Source: Clitopilus passeckerianus (taxonomy: Eukaryota > Basidiomycota > Agaricomycetes > Agaricales > Entolomataceae). From it: a DNA stretch of 64,000 nt. Location of the stretch: the NCBI GenBank assembly GCA_944990035.1, contig CALYLX010000133.1, positions 434,001 through 498,000 of the forward strand, given 5' to 3'. Below, one piece after another: positions 48,519 to 60,764 of the stretch. The translations under genes and the position numbers were made by a program. Positions within the stretch are counted from its first letter, which is position 1; the number at the start of each line of letters is the position of its first letter. A model generated the notes under the pieces. That model saw only the letters and a program-made list of their open reading frames with translations. It was not told the origin of the DNA and did not search any database.

Positions 48519-50120
48519 ATGCATCCATGCCTTCATGTACCAGAGATCCTCGACTTGATTTGCTCAAGCTTGCTCACTCCGTATCTCATCGAGTATGAAC
48601 CTAACAGGGACCTCCTAGCTCTGGCCCTTACTTGCAAGCATTTCTACGAACCCGCGATGTCAGCACTTTGGAGAATTTTGGATTTTAGGCCAATAATTCA
48701 ATGCATGGGCAAAGATGTTTATACGAAGGATGCACGCACCCGAAACTTGGTAAGCCTTGTTTAGACATGAGTGCCAATCACTGCTGGATTGAATTTTCGA
48801 AGGAAATCATCCGACCAATCCACGCTTCTGACCTTTTGGTGTTCAAAAAATACGTGCATCGCGTTCGTACTTTACTCTTGCATGATCGGTGGGGTTCGCA
48901 GGATCATACTTGTCTTGTCTACCGCGCAATCAACCTGCTCTCGGGCAGGCAAGCGCTGTTCCCAAACATTACGGAGATCCATTTGGACGTAGCAGGACAT
49001 TCTGAATACCTCCCATTTCTGAACCTTTTCATCGGACCTCGCCTGAAGTCTCTCATCATAAGGGGCTCCCCAGTGACGGAAGAATGCGACTTCCTGCTGA
49101 CCACTTTCCTGACCGACCTCGCGGTTAGACATCCTACATTGACTAATCTGGATATCAGCAACGTCGGTTCCCCAGCAGATGCCATATCCAACAGCACCTT
49201 TCACTGGAACCATCTTGTCTCACTGCGCACAGGACAGATTAGCGTACCGGATATCCGTCATTTAGCAACTCTGTCCTCTTTATGTGACCTCAGCCTCGAC
49301 GTTGCTTTTCTCCATTCGAAGAAGTCAAGCCAACGAGAGCCACTGGAGGGTGACGCCAGGCCCCTGTACCCGTTATTTAGATCCCTCCAGAATCTAACTC
49401 TCAACTCGGATGATTTATCTCAATGCAGCCAGTTCCTCTCATTTCTATCTTCTGACACGAGAGTGCACTCACTGGCCGTTTTCACTCGCAATACACCCAC
49501 GTTCCATGATTCAGAAGAGTTCTTCATGATGGTGGGATGTAAAATGAATGCCAAAACATTCAGAGGCTTCGACCTTAACAGTTGGAGCGATCCAAGCGCT
49601 ACCTTGTCCATCCCTGGAGGAGCTTTGGAACCGCTCAAGAAATTTACTCAACTCGAATCGCTCCATGTGAGCATGTCCAATAGCCTTGACATTACCGACG
49701 AAAACATGGAAAGCCTCTGCGCAGCGTGGCCAAGGATGAGGCGCTTGTATTTGGAGAATCAGCGGAGTATCACCACGACACCGGGGAAGGCTTACCCTAC
49801 GAGGTGTAGCATCTGCAGCTTCTCATTGTCCCAAACTGGGAGTATTGACTCTTGCTTTCGACGCGAGGTGTTGTTACCTCCCAGCCATCGACAAGATATC
49901 GACCTCGTTGCATACATTGGATCCCATGGAGTCACTTATCGATGACGCGGAGCTTGTAGCCCCCGTGTTCTTCAAGATGTTTGGATGCATCATGATTGAT
50001 ACTGGCTTTGATTGGGAAGACGAACAAGATGTAGAACTGGCATCGGATTTGGCGTTGGAATGGAAAAAGGTTCAGGATTTGTTGATTCGATATCATCGAA
50101 GAGCAAAATACGTAACATGA
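48519..50120 (+). CDS. F-box/LRR-like protein with probable late frameshift
   Basis: Exon 1 (48519-48749) encodes an F-box of mushroom type (MHPCLHVPEILDLI, LALTCKHFYEPAMSALWR). A GTAAGC...GAAG intron leads to exon 2 at 48803 (EIIRPIHASDLLVFKKYVHR). Leucine-rich segments follow: LFPNITEIHLDV, RLKSLIIRG, HPTLTNLDISN, SLQNLTLNSDDL, FTQLESLHVS, WPRMRRLYLEN. Near 49760-49795 the frame appears to shift by one base. In the reading frame so far the protein would end at 49945, but the other frame continues with the expected family pattern (HCPKLGVLTLAFDARC, TSLHTLDP, LALEWKKVQDLLIRYH) to 50120. No intron can fix this. Role if intact: substrate receptor of an SCF ubiquitin ligase. Confidence 0.7.
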
Positions 50121-50312
50121 TCTTATACAATGATGATTTTGAGATCTCAATGGGCGACAGTGAGTTGAAGGTGTTAAGGTGCCAGCAAATAATGTACCAA
50201 CGCTCCTGGGATGAACATCCCTACATCGCTTTTCACTACATTCAATTCATAAGAGCAACACTACACTTTCAGGAGATATGAACTGTTGGTTGTGAAGATG
50301 GATTAATGGGGT

Positions 50313-50507
50313 ATGGATTCAGATATGATAATTGGAATCGCTCTTTTAGCCTTTCTGGTCTTCGTTCTGTGGAACATACTGCACATCGTAAACTCGAATA
50401 GATACCAAGACCAAGAGTTTCTTCTGCATAAATTACGACGGACCCAACGTAAGGTACTCGAAGAAGGTATAAGAGGGTATCTAGTAGAGTCCCTTGCTCG
50501 CTCATAA
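50313..50507 (+). CDS. Small single-pass membrane protein, hypothetical
   Basis: A 64-residue frame from ATG 50313 with a strong hydrophobic helix (IIGIALLAFLVFVLWNI, residues 6-22) followed by a charged helix (HKLRRTQRKVLEEGIRG). The signal-anchor-like layout favours a real peptide. No paralogue or splice evidence supports it, and it may be part of the 3' region of the F-box gene. Confidence 0.3.
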   Translation: MDSDMIIGIALLAFLVFVLWNILHIVNSNRYQDQEFLLHKLRRTQRKVLEEGIRGYLVESLARS

Positions 50508-50657
50508 TATATGTAGTATCTAGATGTAGTCCATAACTTTGTCATGATAAACGTGAAAATGTAGGTTAGATTCGTAATTAGACAGACAGTCCAGTCAAGA
50601 AGCTATTAGTAAGAAGGTCCACAGGGTCTCAAACTCCTCGCCATAGGCCAAACTTGG

Positions 50658-53116
50658 TCACCTCCCCCGCCCCGTCCCAGATCCAGCCCTCAAACTTGCA
50701 GGAACACCTGGTCCAGTTCTATTCCTCGGGCCACTAACGCTTCCAGACGGACCCAACCTCGGAGCTACAGCAGAAATCGGAGTTCCGGGTCCTACTGAAG
50801 CACCTGCATTAGGTCGCAAGCTAGGTGGAATTGCAGTGGTAGGTGGAGGCGAGGCAGAATTGGGAGGTGAGGCGATGGGGACGGATGTCTGCCTTGCAGG
50901 ACTGTAACCTGGCAGACTAGGTCGTAGAGACGATGGGATGTTTGATGCCTCCGTAGTGGTGTTCGAGCCAGTCCTGTCATGACCAGGCGCACTTGGCCGC
51001 ATCCTTGACGAAGATATCGAGGCCTGCGCCGGAGAATGGGTTTTCTCGTTTCCGCCTCCAGCATGCTCCATCTTTGGTGTGCCAACCAATGTCCTTTCCG
51101 ACTGGTCAGACAGACGATGAGCAGCAGGGAACACCGACGGCAGCACACTCTTCTGCTTGGGCGCAAGCGAGACCGTAGGGCTGGACACGACTGCTCCAAA
51201 CTCTGTCATAGGTGGCGGAGGGGACATGTTCACTTCCACTCCTGTATTCAAGCTCAAATCCGCGCCGGAGGCGGTTTTGAAAGGGTTCGAGTTCCTCAAG
51301 ACGGCGGTGGTGGAGGTACTCCCTGAAGCTGTCGTTGAGCGGGATACTGAACTGTCTGGATCTGATTCCGACTCTGCCACGTCTCGGAGGAAGAATAAGG
51401 GCGGAGAAAGCGGCTGGGTAGAGGAAGAGCTTCGAGCAATGTCGTATACTGGCGTTGGGGAATTTGGGTCGAGAGGTTCAGGAGGTGGTATAACCGTGAA
51501 ATCGGAGTTCACAGTATCATCTGTCCCTTTTCTCTGCGAGGGTGCTTGTAAGGGCGGATTCGGGAATCGATGGAGGAGGGTGGGTGTGTTTGTTCCCGAA
51601 GAAAGGGATTCCAATGTAGATGAGTTCGATAGTGTCTGAACAACGGGAGGAGGTTGAGGCGTAGGAGTCCTTGATGGCACCCGACTGGACCTTGGAGACG
51701 GCGATCCCATCCTCAATGACTCAAAATCTGGCAATTGAGGTAACAGATAATCTGTTGTTCTCCTCTTCTCCTGCCGCTGCTCGGCCACACTCGTGTCCTC
51801 GGTCGCAAGCATCTTCGCCTCTTCCTCATCCTCAATCGCCCTCATCCGTTCCTCGACATCCACGATAATTCTCGGACTGCCAGTAGACATCAATTGCTGA
51901 GAAAGCAGTAGGTTCTCTGTACTCCCGCTCTTTCCACCCTTCCTGGGGGTAAACTCCGGGATTATCGGGTCTACAGGACTTTCAGTATAACCACTGTGCT
52001 CCGTATGCGCCTCGGTAACAGTGTCCATAGTCATTGACTTCTGTTTTCCTTTCGCTCTTGACCTGATTCGCCTGAGCTCAGCTTCGTCGGTAGATGTGAG
52101 GGAGGTTATGGAGCCAGTACGTTCAATGGCGGAGATATTGGTAAATCGACGGGGTGGGCTGCGCTTGGCGCGGTCGCGCAGGGCTTTACCGACTGCGGTG
52201 TCGTCAAGTTCGAGTTGGGGAGGGGGCTCTGTACGACGGCTGGGTGTCAAAGATGGGGAAGTTGTGCGAGTCTGGCATGTAGATAGTGCGCAGGGATGGG
52301 AGGTATAGGTGGGATTGGGGATGCTGGTGTCGGGGAGTTAGCGGCAGAAGGCATAGAATACATCGATTCCGTGGTTGCGACTGAAGGTGCGATGGAGACG
52401 TTTCTGTGAAGATTTGCGCCTCCTTGTTCGTCTGGAGAGGGTATCATTACCGCCATATTCTGGGGGACCGAGGGGAGAGGCTTTGTGGCTTCGGGTTCAA
52501 GATTAGGTCTCGAGGGTGAAGGGAGACGTACAAGGGTAGAAGGAGGTTGTTGAGAAGGAATGATTGGGGTGATGTGGAGGAACGATGAAGCAGGATCATC
52601 AACTCCCAATGCGGCATATCCACCCCTTGAGAACGAGTTCGGAGGCTGGAAAGGTTCGTAAATCATCTCCTGATCTTCGCTACCTCCACCAGCAGGGGAT
52701 CCTCCGATCGTCGATCTTCCAATACTTCTCTCAGCAAGCAAGGGCACGTCGCTCAACATCCTTTGATGACTCGAGCCTGAGTACTCTTGCATTCCTCTTG
52801 ACCTGTTGCCGCTGCCTCGTCTATTCTGTGCCCTGTTGTGCCCGAGCCAAAACCAAACGCCGAGGCTCGCGAGAATTATGAAAGCTACTCCGCCTAGGAC
52901 GCCTCCTACGATGGCACCGACATTGACTTTATTTCCTCCTGATGGCGACGGTGAAGGTATAGCAGGCGTGGGCGCAACAACAATGGTGGTCAAAGACACG
53001 GTTGGTGTCTGAATCGTTGGTTCAGTTACAACGGATGGCGATTCTACCTGGCGCTTGGTGAAAGTTGGCCTGAGTGGCCGTATCGAGTACGTCGTTGGCT
53101 GGGCTTGTGGCGCCAT
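50658..53116 (-). CDS. Single-pass membrane protein with long disordered cytoplasmic tail
   Basis: Start ATG 53116. A short Ser/Thr/Pro-rich N-terminus (probably outside) leads to a Gly-rich transmembrane helix (VGAIVGGVLGGVAFIILASL then GVWFWL, residues about 70-94), a basic stop-transfer (HNRAQNRRGSGNRSRG), and more than 700 residues of Ser/Pro/Thr-rich sequence. Two long frames are joined if 52324-52361 (GTATTC...ACCAG, 38 bp, with a CTAAC branch-like string) is removed. The lengths then fit exactly (755 + 1666 = 2421 nt, 806 residues). The tail contains poly-Pro patches and many phosphorylatable SP/TP sites. The architecture resembles fungal surface sensors and adaptor-type membrane proteins, but no catalytic domain is present. 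Confidence 0.65.
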
Positions 53117-54128
53117 TTTCTACCGGAGCACTTCTCCAAGTGCGATATCCGGTACGAAGAGAAGATGAAAGGGAGAAGGAGGTGACTTGGAAGACCGACA
53201 ACAGGTATATGTAGAGCAACCGCGGACGACTATCAACGGTTACAGGAAGGGTCCAAGTTGACGGTGTGAACCTGAGGCTGAGGCTGATACACATTTTCAC
53301 GGGCCACCTCCACGAAGCGATGCACTTGTCAGAGCCTGCGGCATGGCTGATTGCCATCTTGAGTTGACGACGAGGCTGCGGGTTTGTGGTGTATCGGACA
53401 CAGCCTTAAGGCTTCGAACGTCCGTACATGATGCCCACGCCAAGGCAATGGGAGTTCACTACCGCGGTAGTTTAGGCTCAAGTAATTGAGAGCTTGCGTC
53501 CATTGTACGTGTACGTCTTCTCCAAATTTGATCGAGATTGCCTTAGGTTTGAAGAGAAGACCGTGTGAGCGTCGAGGTAAGAATTGATGGTAAGCGGGAA
53601 GGTCTCGGGTGATTTTCAGGACCGTCAGAAATCAGAAAAGGCCAATCTCCGTGACGCCAGCCGTTTGAGACATCCATTGGACTAAATACTACGTCTGGAG
53701 ATGTTTATCATTACTGTACCATCCCTTTGGTTGCTCTCAAAGTCGGTGCTGCTAGATGTGAATCCTAGGAGGGCCTCTGACGAGTTCAAATTTGAGGATT
53801 GGGCTGGAATGGATGCTACAACCACATCTGTAAATTCTTTATCGCGACGCCCTCGGGGAGGCCACGTCGGGCTGTTTACCCGGTCTTCTCATTCGTGACG
53901 CATCCAGACCACAATGCCGATTCAGAATTTGGAAGAGACGTACCTGAAGTCGGATTCCTGATATATGGAAGATCTTTCGATGTTGATACACTTATGACAT
54001 ATGGTTTAGCGCGAGATTGATGAAGGAAGGAAGCCGAGCGTGAATGAAAGTATGGAGCACATCCGTGAATCAAGTTCAAACTACAACTTCGGGTATATTC
54101 GACCAATGAAAGAGCCAATTATATTATC
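53117..54128. other. Intergenic, no gene
   Basis: Upstream of the membrane-protein gene and downstream of the SNM1-like gene. Open frames here lack splice continuity. Nothing repeated seen. Confidence 0.35.
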
Positions 54129-57100
54129 TCACTGACTCTTTGCACAAACTAGCTCCGGAACCTCTGGCCTCTTTCCAACCTTGACAGCCTCCCTAATCGT
54201 ATCGGCAATAAACCTACTTCTCTCCCAATCAACTCCACGGGCGTCTGTCGACTCCCCCTCGTCATACACCGTCCTCCAATCCTCTCCATCCTCCCTTTCA
54301 CCCTCTCGTCTCCGCTTTCTTCCTGTTCCACCCATGCTCAGGGAACTGTAGCTGAGCGAAGCATACCTCTCCTCCCTCCTCTCCAGCTTCCGCCTCTTCC
54401 CTTCATATCCTCTTACAACCAAATCTGGCCTCTCCTTTGCGAGTTTCTCCCCGACCTTAAGCCGTGCAGAGTTCATAGCTGCGCGGAGATTGCGCTTTTC
54501 TGACAGAACCTGGAAGGACCGCTCAGCTTTCGAGGGAGAGTGGTTGGACTTCGAATGTGATTGGGGATGTCCGGCGTGGCATTTAGGATTGACGAGGAAA
54601 GATGTCGAAGACAGGATATCATCCTCGAGGCAACTCCGCGAGAACCCTCGAGCGAAAGGTTTGGCGGGAAAAGGGTCCTTGTCTATCATCTCTTGCGATG
54701 AAGAGCTTTTCAGTGGCCTTCCCTTCTCCTTCTCCACCCCCAGCTCTAGATTCCCAACCTCAATCAAAGGCTCGGATGATGCAGGTGTCAATCTCCCACC
54801 AACAGTAGTGTATCGAGACCGACTTGGATTCGAGCTGCCGGCTTCTGCGGTGACTCCAGAAGGCGCCACAGTCCCATCTCGGCTTTGAGCTGGTAGTGCG
54901 GTTGCATCTGCTGCTATTTCAGTTGATTCATGGATCCGGACTTTCTTCCTAGGCCGTTCTTCCACCTCGTCCACACCTCTGGCAGCTGTCCCTGCCACGG
55001 CTGCAGGAGGAGCTTGGATCTGGGACTTTCCTGTCCTCCTTCGAGGTGACAGTGTAGTTGGACCTCGTGGATTCGGAATCCAGATAGGCGAAGACGAGTT
55101 TCGAACCTCGATATGCCCTTTCTCCTTCTCCTGCTGACCAGCCTCCATCTTCCCTTTCTCATTCCGTCGGTCACGGACCATAATCGGAGCCATAGTTGGC
55201 TTCCTGTTGCCATATTCAGCCTTATGCCGAGCCGGTGCCGGCCGTTTCCGGTGATGCGCCACCAAAACGATTTCCTCCTCTTCTACCACTCGCTTCTGCA
55301 CCCGCGCAGGAGAGGCTTTCTCCTTGCCTTTGGCCTTCAACGACTTTGGGCCTTTATCCTTGTCCTCTGCGCCTGCATCCATCCCCATTTTCTTCACAAG
55401 TCTGAACGGCGAGGCTAACGGCCCTCCAGCTAAAGGTGAATTCTTTACCATTGCGGCATTGGCTCCTGTGGTTGCGTCCGTATCTGTATCCCTTTGCCTC
55501 TTCACCGACGTAGGGCGCTGCAGCTTGCTAATAGGTGTGAAAGGCAGCGGTGGTGGGCGTTGTGATTTCATGGCCGAGGTCGCAGCTTCCGGTTGACGTT
55601 GAGGCGGGCTGTCGACAGAGAGAGGTAACTTCCTCTTATTCTTCGTCGAGGAAGAGCCGCCAAGCCTGAGCAGAGGTGTATTCGTGTGTCTATCTCCACC
55701 TCCCGGCAGAAGCGGAGGTTTGACAGGTGAAGACACAGGTGTGACCAGCGTCTTCTGCTGAGGCTGTGAGTTCGGTGAAGCACTCGCCCACCATCTCTTT
55801 CCATTGACGTCCTCTGGATCAAGTCCACTCATCTCCGCGAATAAAAGATGTGCAGTCCGGCCTCGTTCATCGTCGCTTGAGTCATAATTTGTGGTTGCTT
55901 GACTTGAGTGAGCAGTACCAGCTGGTGGGGATGAGGTGCGAAAGGGACGGTTGCGGATAGCACGCGAAGATTTGCATTTAATATGGGAGGTAGATGGGGC
56001 GGTGGTTTTGGTGATTGCCTTAGTAGTGGAGGGTTGAACTTCGGCAGGAGCAGACGAAGATGACAGCAGTTGGACCTTGGCGAGGCTGGATTCTTTCTTG
56101 ACTTTCGTAACAGGCCGTATGACTGCATTCAGTCCTTTCGAACTCCCAGCAGTATCCTTCCCGGCTACACCGCTGCCGAATACCTCCCTCAACATTCTCC
56201 TCTCCTCCTCGCCCTCCATCCACTCTCCTAGAATCTTCATCTTGGTCTTCTTCCACTCCCCTTTCCACTTCTCGGCGACTTGTTCAGCGCCTTCTCCAAC
56301 GAGGTTGCTCAAAGCAATATTGCCTTCCTCTCTCTCTTCTTCTTTCTTCTCTCCTCTCACGATGTGTCCCGTTCTCATCTGACTTAGGACCCGGCGATCC
56401 ACGACCGGCTGCGGTATGGCATTCGACCGCTTTGTAGGACGTAAGCAGTCCCGGAACATCCTATCAATTACAACCCAGTCGAGCCCTCCGAGTTTGGGGT
56501 CAAGTGTGTTGGGTATTATGCGTTTGGGTCGGAAGAGGGAGACAAATTGGCGAAGTTCTGGGAGGGGAGAATGTCGGGAGAGAGGGACGAGCTGGTAAGA
56601 TATGCATGCTTAGCAAAGTGAAGGGAGTCAGAGGACAGACGCATACCAAATTATTTACTTGCTCGCCATTCAAGAGCTTCAGCTTCGTCTCGTAAAGATA
56701 CGAGTCCCACTTTTTCTCGTCCATAGTGACGGGATTGACGTAGACAACATGTTTGCCCTCCCGACTGGTATAGCTGTACTCCTTCCCGTTGTCGTCGCAA
56801 GCGACGTACGAACAACGGTCAAACCGTTCACAGGCGTGAAACCTTGTCTCATGAGGTTCGGTCGTGAGTATAGACCGAAGAAACGGATCCGAGAGAGAGG
56901 TGAGGACGTTGTGTTTGTATCGGTCGACGTGGATCTACGCATACAGCGAGCCTTTTTGGCTCGCGAGAGTATAAAATTGGGAGTACAAACCTTGGAATTG
57001 AATCCTTGAGCTACGGCTTTGAGAATATCTTCGTATCCCCATGTCCATGCGTTTATGAAAAAGTAAGTCGTGGGTGGGAACAGCTTGATTAGTTCGACCA

Positions 57101-57877
57101 GGCCATCTGTTGCCCGTTTCTACTCCTATGAACTTTAGTGACCCGAAGAAGCTGAGCATGTGCTGACCTTTGATGGCACATCCACTATTGAGAAGACACA
57201 AGCTGTGTCAAGGTATATCGCATCCAACGTCTTGACTACATTATGTCGTTCATCGTTGTCTTCCGCTCTTGCCAGATATAGCTGCAGGAAGGGATTCCGC
57301 AATAACGAATCCAAAAACCAAGGTTCAGCACGAAAGTCTCCTGTGTGGAGTATGTTGCCCTGGGTTCCTTCAATAAGATACCTGTAGAATGTTAGAATTG
57401 AGAGCACCATAGAATGCAATTGACCAACATCACAGCGCCAGGACAATGGTTCGCATCAACGGCTGTAATCTTCACAATCTCCCCGTCCTCCAACTCAAAG
57501 TCCCTCATCTTATTCATTTCGATCACATCCAGAAGATCTCGCGAGCCACTATAGACCAACAAGCCATCTGGTCCGACCACAGGCGCAACTTTCAGATGCC
57601 TGAACGTCCTTGTCTTCTGGGCCCTCATGTCGTTTGCCAACAACTCCCTCTCGGCGTAAACCTCATGTCGTAGGAGCATGTTCTTTGCATCTGATGTACA
57701 AATAACTTTGGATGCAAAAGAAGGAGCGGAGAGTCCCGTTATGTGGTCGGTATGCGTATGTGTGAGGAGGTGCAGTTGGGCCGAGGGAAGGGAGGATTCG
57801 GAAGAGGGCGTAGAAAATGCATCGATGCGGATACGATAGGGTAGGGCAAAGGATTCGAAGGGTGCTCCAGGCGGCAT
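54129..57877 (-). CDS. SNM1/Artemis-family metallo-beta-lactamase/beta-CASP nuclease
   Basis: Start ATG 57877. Early residues ALPYRIRIDAFSTPSS lead to the metal motif LLTHTHTDHITG (HxHxDH), then DANHCPGAVM joined by a clean intron to YLIEGTQGNILHTGDFRAEP. This is the classic His and Asp ligand set of the SNM1/Pso2/Artemis family. Further exons carry YLDTACVF, INAWTWGYEDILKAVAQGF, HVDRYKHNVLTSLSDPFL, TRFHACERFD and KEYSYTSREGKHVVYVNP. A very long, basic, Ser/Pro-rich tail of over 700 residues follows (54129-56459). Family role: 5' exonuclease or hairpin-opening endonuclease in end joining or cross-link repair, in the nucleus. The N-terminal layout is more Artemis-like than Pso2-like, but I could not test this. 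The tail holds many Lys/Arg clusters that could be nuclear signals. Confidence 0.85.
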
Positions 57878-58741
57878 AAATAGCTTATAATATTGATTTC
57901 AGAAGTCGAAGGAGAAGCGAAAGTGGAATAGCCGCTGTAATGAAACATTCAGGTATATGTATACCGGATCTAGTCGTCCGAGTCAGTCCTTGTCGACATG
58001 TGGCCGAGTACCAGCACAGCAGCTCACCGTTTCTTATCGTCGCGTGAGCCTCCGTTCTGCAAGCATCACCTATTCGACTCACTCTGACACTGACACGGCG
58101 TGTGTGGTTGAGTCAATCAACGGAATGTTGGCGTGACATACTTTCTAGCGTCAGTCACGTCCGCACGTGCCGTTACTCGCATTTCTCCGTGGGAACATTC
58201 CTTGGAATCGTCTTTCCGCCGCTTCCAACTCAAGCTCTCCTCTCCAGATCAATACATGATGTGTACCTCCATGATTTCCTTTCTCCCGTTCCTGTCTTCT
58301 CAATCTCCAGCTTCTTCTCGCAATCTCAAACATATAGTCCAATTCAGATGCCTCGTCATTACCGAGAGAGGAACTTCGTGGGCATTTTGTAACTCCTCTA
58401 CACAAAACTGGAGTCAAGTGCAGCCTCACCTAGGCTATGCTGGCAGCTAACGAGGATAGAGAGTAGGCCTGGAATGGAAGGAAGGAAGTCCGGAGGCAAT
58501 GATGTATAAAGGATTACTCGTAGTTGCAGGTTACTAGTCCAATATACAAGGCGATATGGGTCATTTTGTCATTACATATTATAATTCTGATAATGAAGTA
58601 ATCGTCTGAACGCGAATAATTTGATGCTGGAACGGAATCACGGCGAGGTGCGAATCCTGATTCAACGAAAGATAAGGATAGTGGGGATGCAATAAGAAAT
58701 TACGTCAGAAATAAGAAGAATTACAACCAATCTTTTCTGCG
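57878..58741. other. Intergenic, no gene
   Basis: Promoter side of the SNM1-like gene; short plus-strand frames (58102-58450) look fortuitous. Confidence 0.35.
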
Positions 58742-60764
58742 TCATGTAGAGGTCAAGGACTGACCAGACGTGATTTGGTCGAAGAATTGAAGAGCAGCTT
58801 GGCCGGTAGCGAGTTCACCGTACTAAAGACACACAATGTTAGTTGGATTTCCTTGCAGCGAGCGGGAAGGCGTTCATTACCTTGTATGCGGGAACCAAAT
58901 GTCCAGCGCCGTAGACACGAAGATATGACAATGTGCCAGCTTGCTTGTATTGTCCGGCCGAATGACCAGCGACTTTGTAGTCGGCCCACTTTTGCTGATT
59001 GTATTCCTTCGTAAAATTTGTTTGAAGAGCATCCATAAGGAGCTCTACTCCGTGGAAGTTGCAAATATAGTCCTATCAGAGAAGGCGGTGAAATGAGGGA
59101 CAGCCAGCTAGTACAATAGGCTAAGACGTACAGCATCTCCGTCGTAGAGAATAGTCCTCACGCCGGCATTGATAACGGACTCGAGGTGAGGCTTGTAACT
59201 CCTCACCCAGTCGCCTGGAACAGATAGCGATGTGAGTTTCCTCGTCGATATGAAGTACCACAAGCAACCTACCAGTTAAGCCAAAGTACCCCAAAACATC
59301 CAAATTGATCTGCTGCCACTCAACATCGGCGCCAATCTTGGTACGGACGGAAGATAACCATTTATCGAATTTGGGTGGGTACGGGTCGGGGTTGCGGGCT
59401 CGAATATCATAAACCTATAGCGTCGTGATCAATTTTGAAACAGAAACATGAATGGTCAGGAAGCTGCTTACGTCGTAATCAACGTTCAAACCTGATAGGA
59501 CGTAAGTGTTACAGTATTGTTGTGCAATGAAGCAGAGGGTATCAGAGCTAGTGTTGTGGCAATTGACGATCCAGTTGTTCGGCGTCAAACTAAAAAGGCA
59601 TGGCTCAGAAGACGCAAAGCCTTACCTGTTCCTTGCAAGCGGCTGGGCTTTTCCAGTATGTCTCTCCTATTGAGATGTTGGGTGGAGTGGCGGTTGGGTG
59701 GTATGGGTTATTTCGTGCATAGGTGACATATCCAGCGTATTGGATAAGAGCGTCCTGCGGTGTACGTTAAGATTTAAATCGGTAGAGACTTTTAAGATTA
59801 CCTACGATTATGCCGTTGCCAATGCCCAAAACCTTTAGATTGAGTGGAACACCAGAGACCGTGCCTGCAGCAATGGCAGCGTTCTGGGAGAGGAAGTGAC
59901 TTTACACAATTGTTAGGCCGGCAACGCAACTGTGAGATTGAACATAATACATACGCTGCGAATGCCGGACCATAATGACCGCCATATCTGGTTCGACCGA
60001 TTGATTAGGTTTCGGTAAATCAGGGAGAACTGAGTGCGCGGCAACCTACGATTCTGTCCAGAGAGCAAGATCGTTCTTCTGATACTTGCTAAACTTGGAG
60101 TCATTAAGCCAAATTTGCAGGAAGGACCATATCTCGACAGCAGCTTGCGTAGAGGAGTTGACTTGAATATCTCCGTAAGAGAAGCCGGCACCGACGGGTT
60201 GGTCGATGTAGAGGACGTTTGCTTTGGTATTCCAGGAAGGGGTTCAGATCTACAGTCGAGCTATCGTTTCTAATTCGACAGGGACCGTGCTCTTGAATAA
60301 GGCCAGTCATGCTAGAACTGCCAGGCTAACAGCAAGGTCAGCTTGAGTTTCATCGTTCATCAAAAATGTTCTTACGCCTCCGTTGAACCAAAGAGCCAGA
60401 GGGGCAGTATCCGAATTGTTACGCGCGGCGAAGAACCAGAAGAAGATGCTCTTGTTGGCAGCAATGTCACCATATCCAGAAGCCTGATACACGCTGCGAG
60501 TGGTTTCTAAGTCAGAAGGTGAGAAACAGTGGCGAACATATAACAAAATTACTGACCGCAAACACCAGAGTTTTCTGTCACGCGCAGGGCTCCAGGAGTA
60601 GTGGTGTTGGCAGTAGCTACTGAAAAAACCCTCGGTTGGACTTTGGTTTGGCCAGGCTCTTTCGGTATGCCACCAAGAACACCATTGACCACTGGGAATT
60701 CGCCAATCGCGAGCGCAGAGAGCGGGAGGCAAAGCAGGGCAAGTAATTTCGCATAAGAGAACAT
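58742..60764 (-). pseudogene. S10 serine carboxypeptidase paralogue 2, 2-bp deletion
   Basis: Start ATG 60764, signal peptide MFSYAKLLALLCLPLSALAIG, then TPGALRVTENSGVCG. The exon plan is the same as the copy at 62025. Ser motif TES-YGGHYGPAFA, Asp exon ILYDGDA|DYICNF and His motif VYGAGHLVPAYK are all present. At about 60232-60238 two bases are missing in the NPF-SWNTK segment: the reading goes NPFLEYQSKRP, whereas the other frame gives WNTKANVLYIDQPVGAGFSY. This ends translation long before the catalytic Ser. All other exons and splice sites look good, so the lesion is young or a sequence error. Stop TGA at 58742-58744. Confidence 0.75.

Noticed and set aside
48872..49213. Minus-strand frames inside the F-box/LRR gene
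   Set aside because: Antisense to a well-supported LRR coding exon.
54490..54888. 132-codon plus-strand frame
   Set aside because: Antisense to the low-complexity tail of the SNM1-like gene.
58102..58450. Plus-strand frames upstream of the SNM1-like gene
   Set aside because: No splice or domain support; likely promoter DNA.
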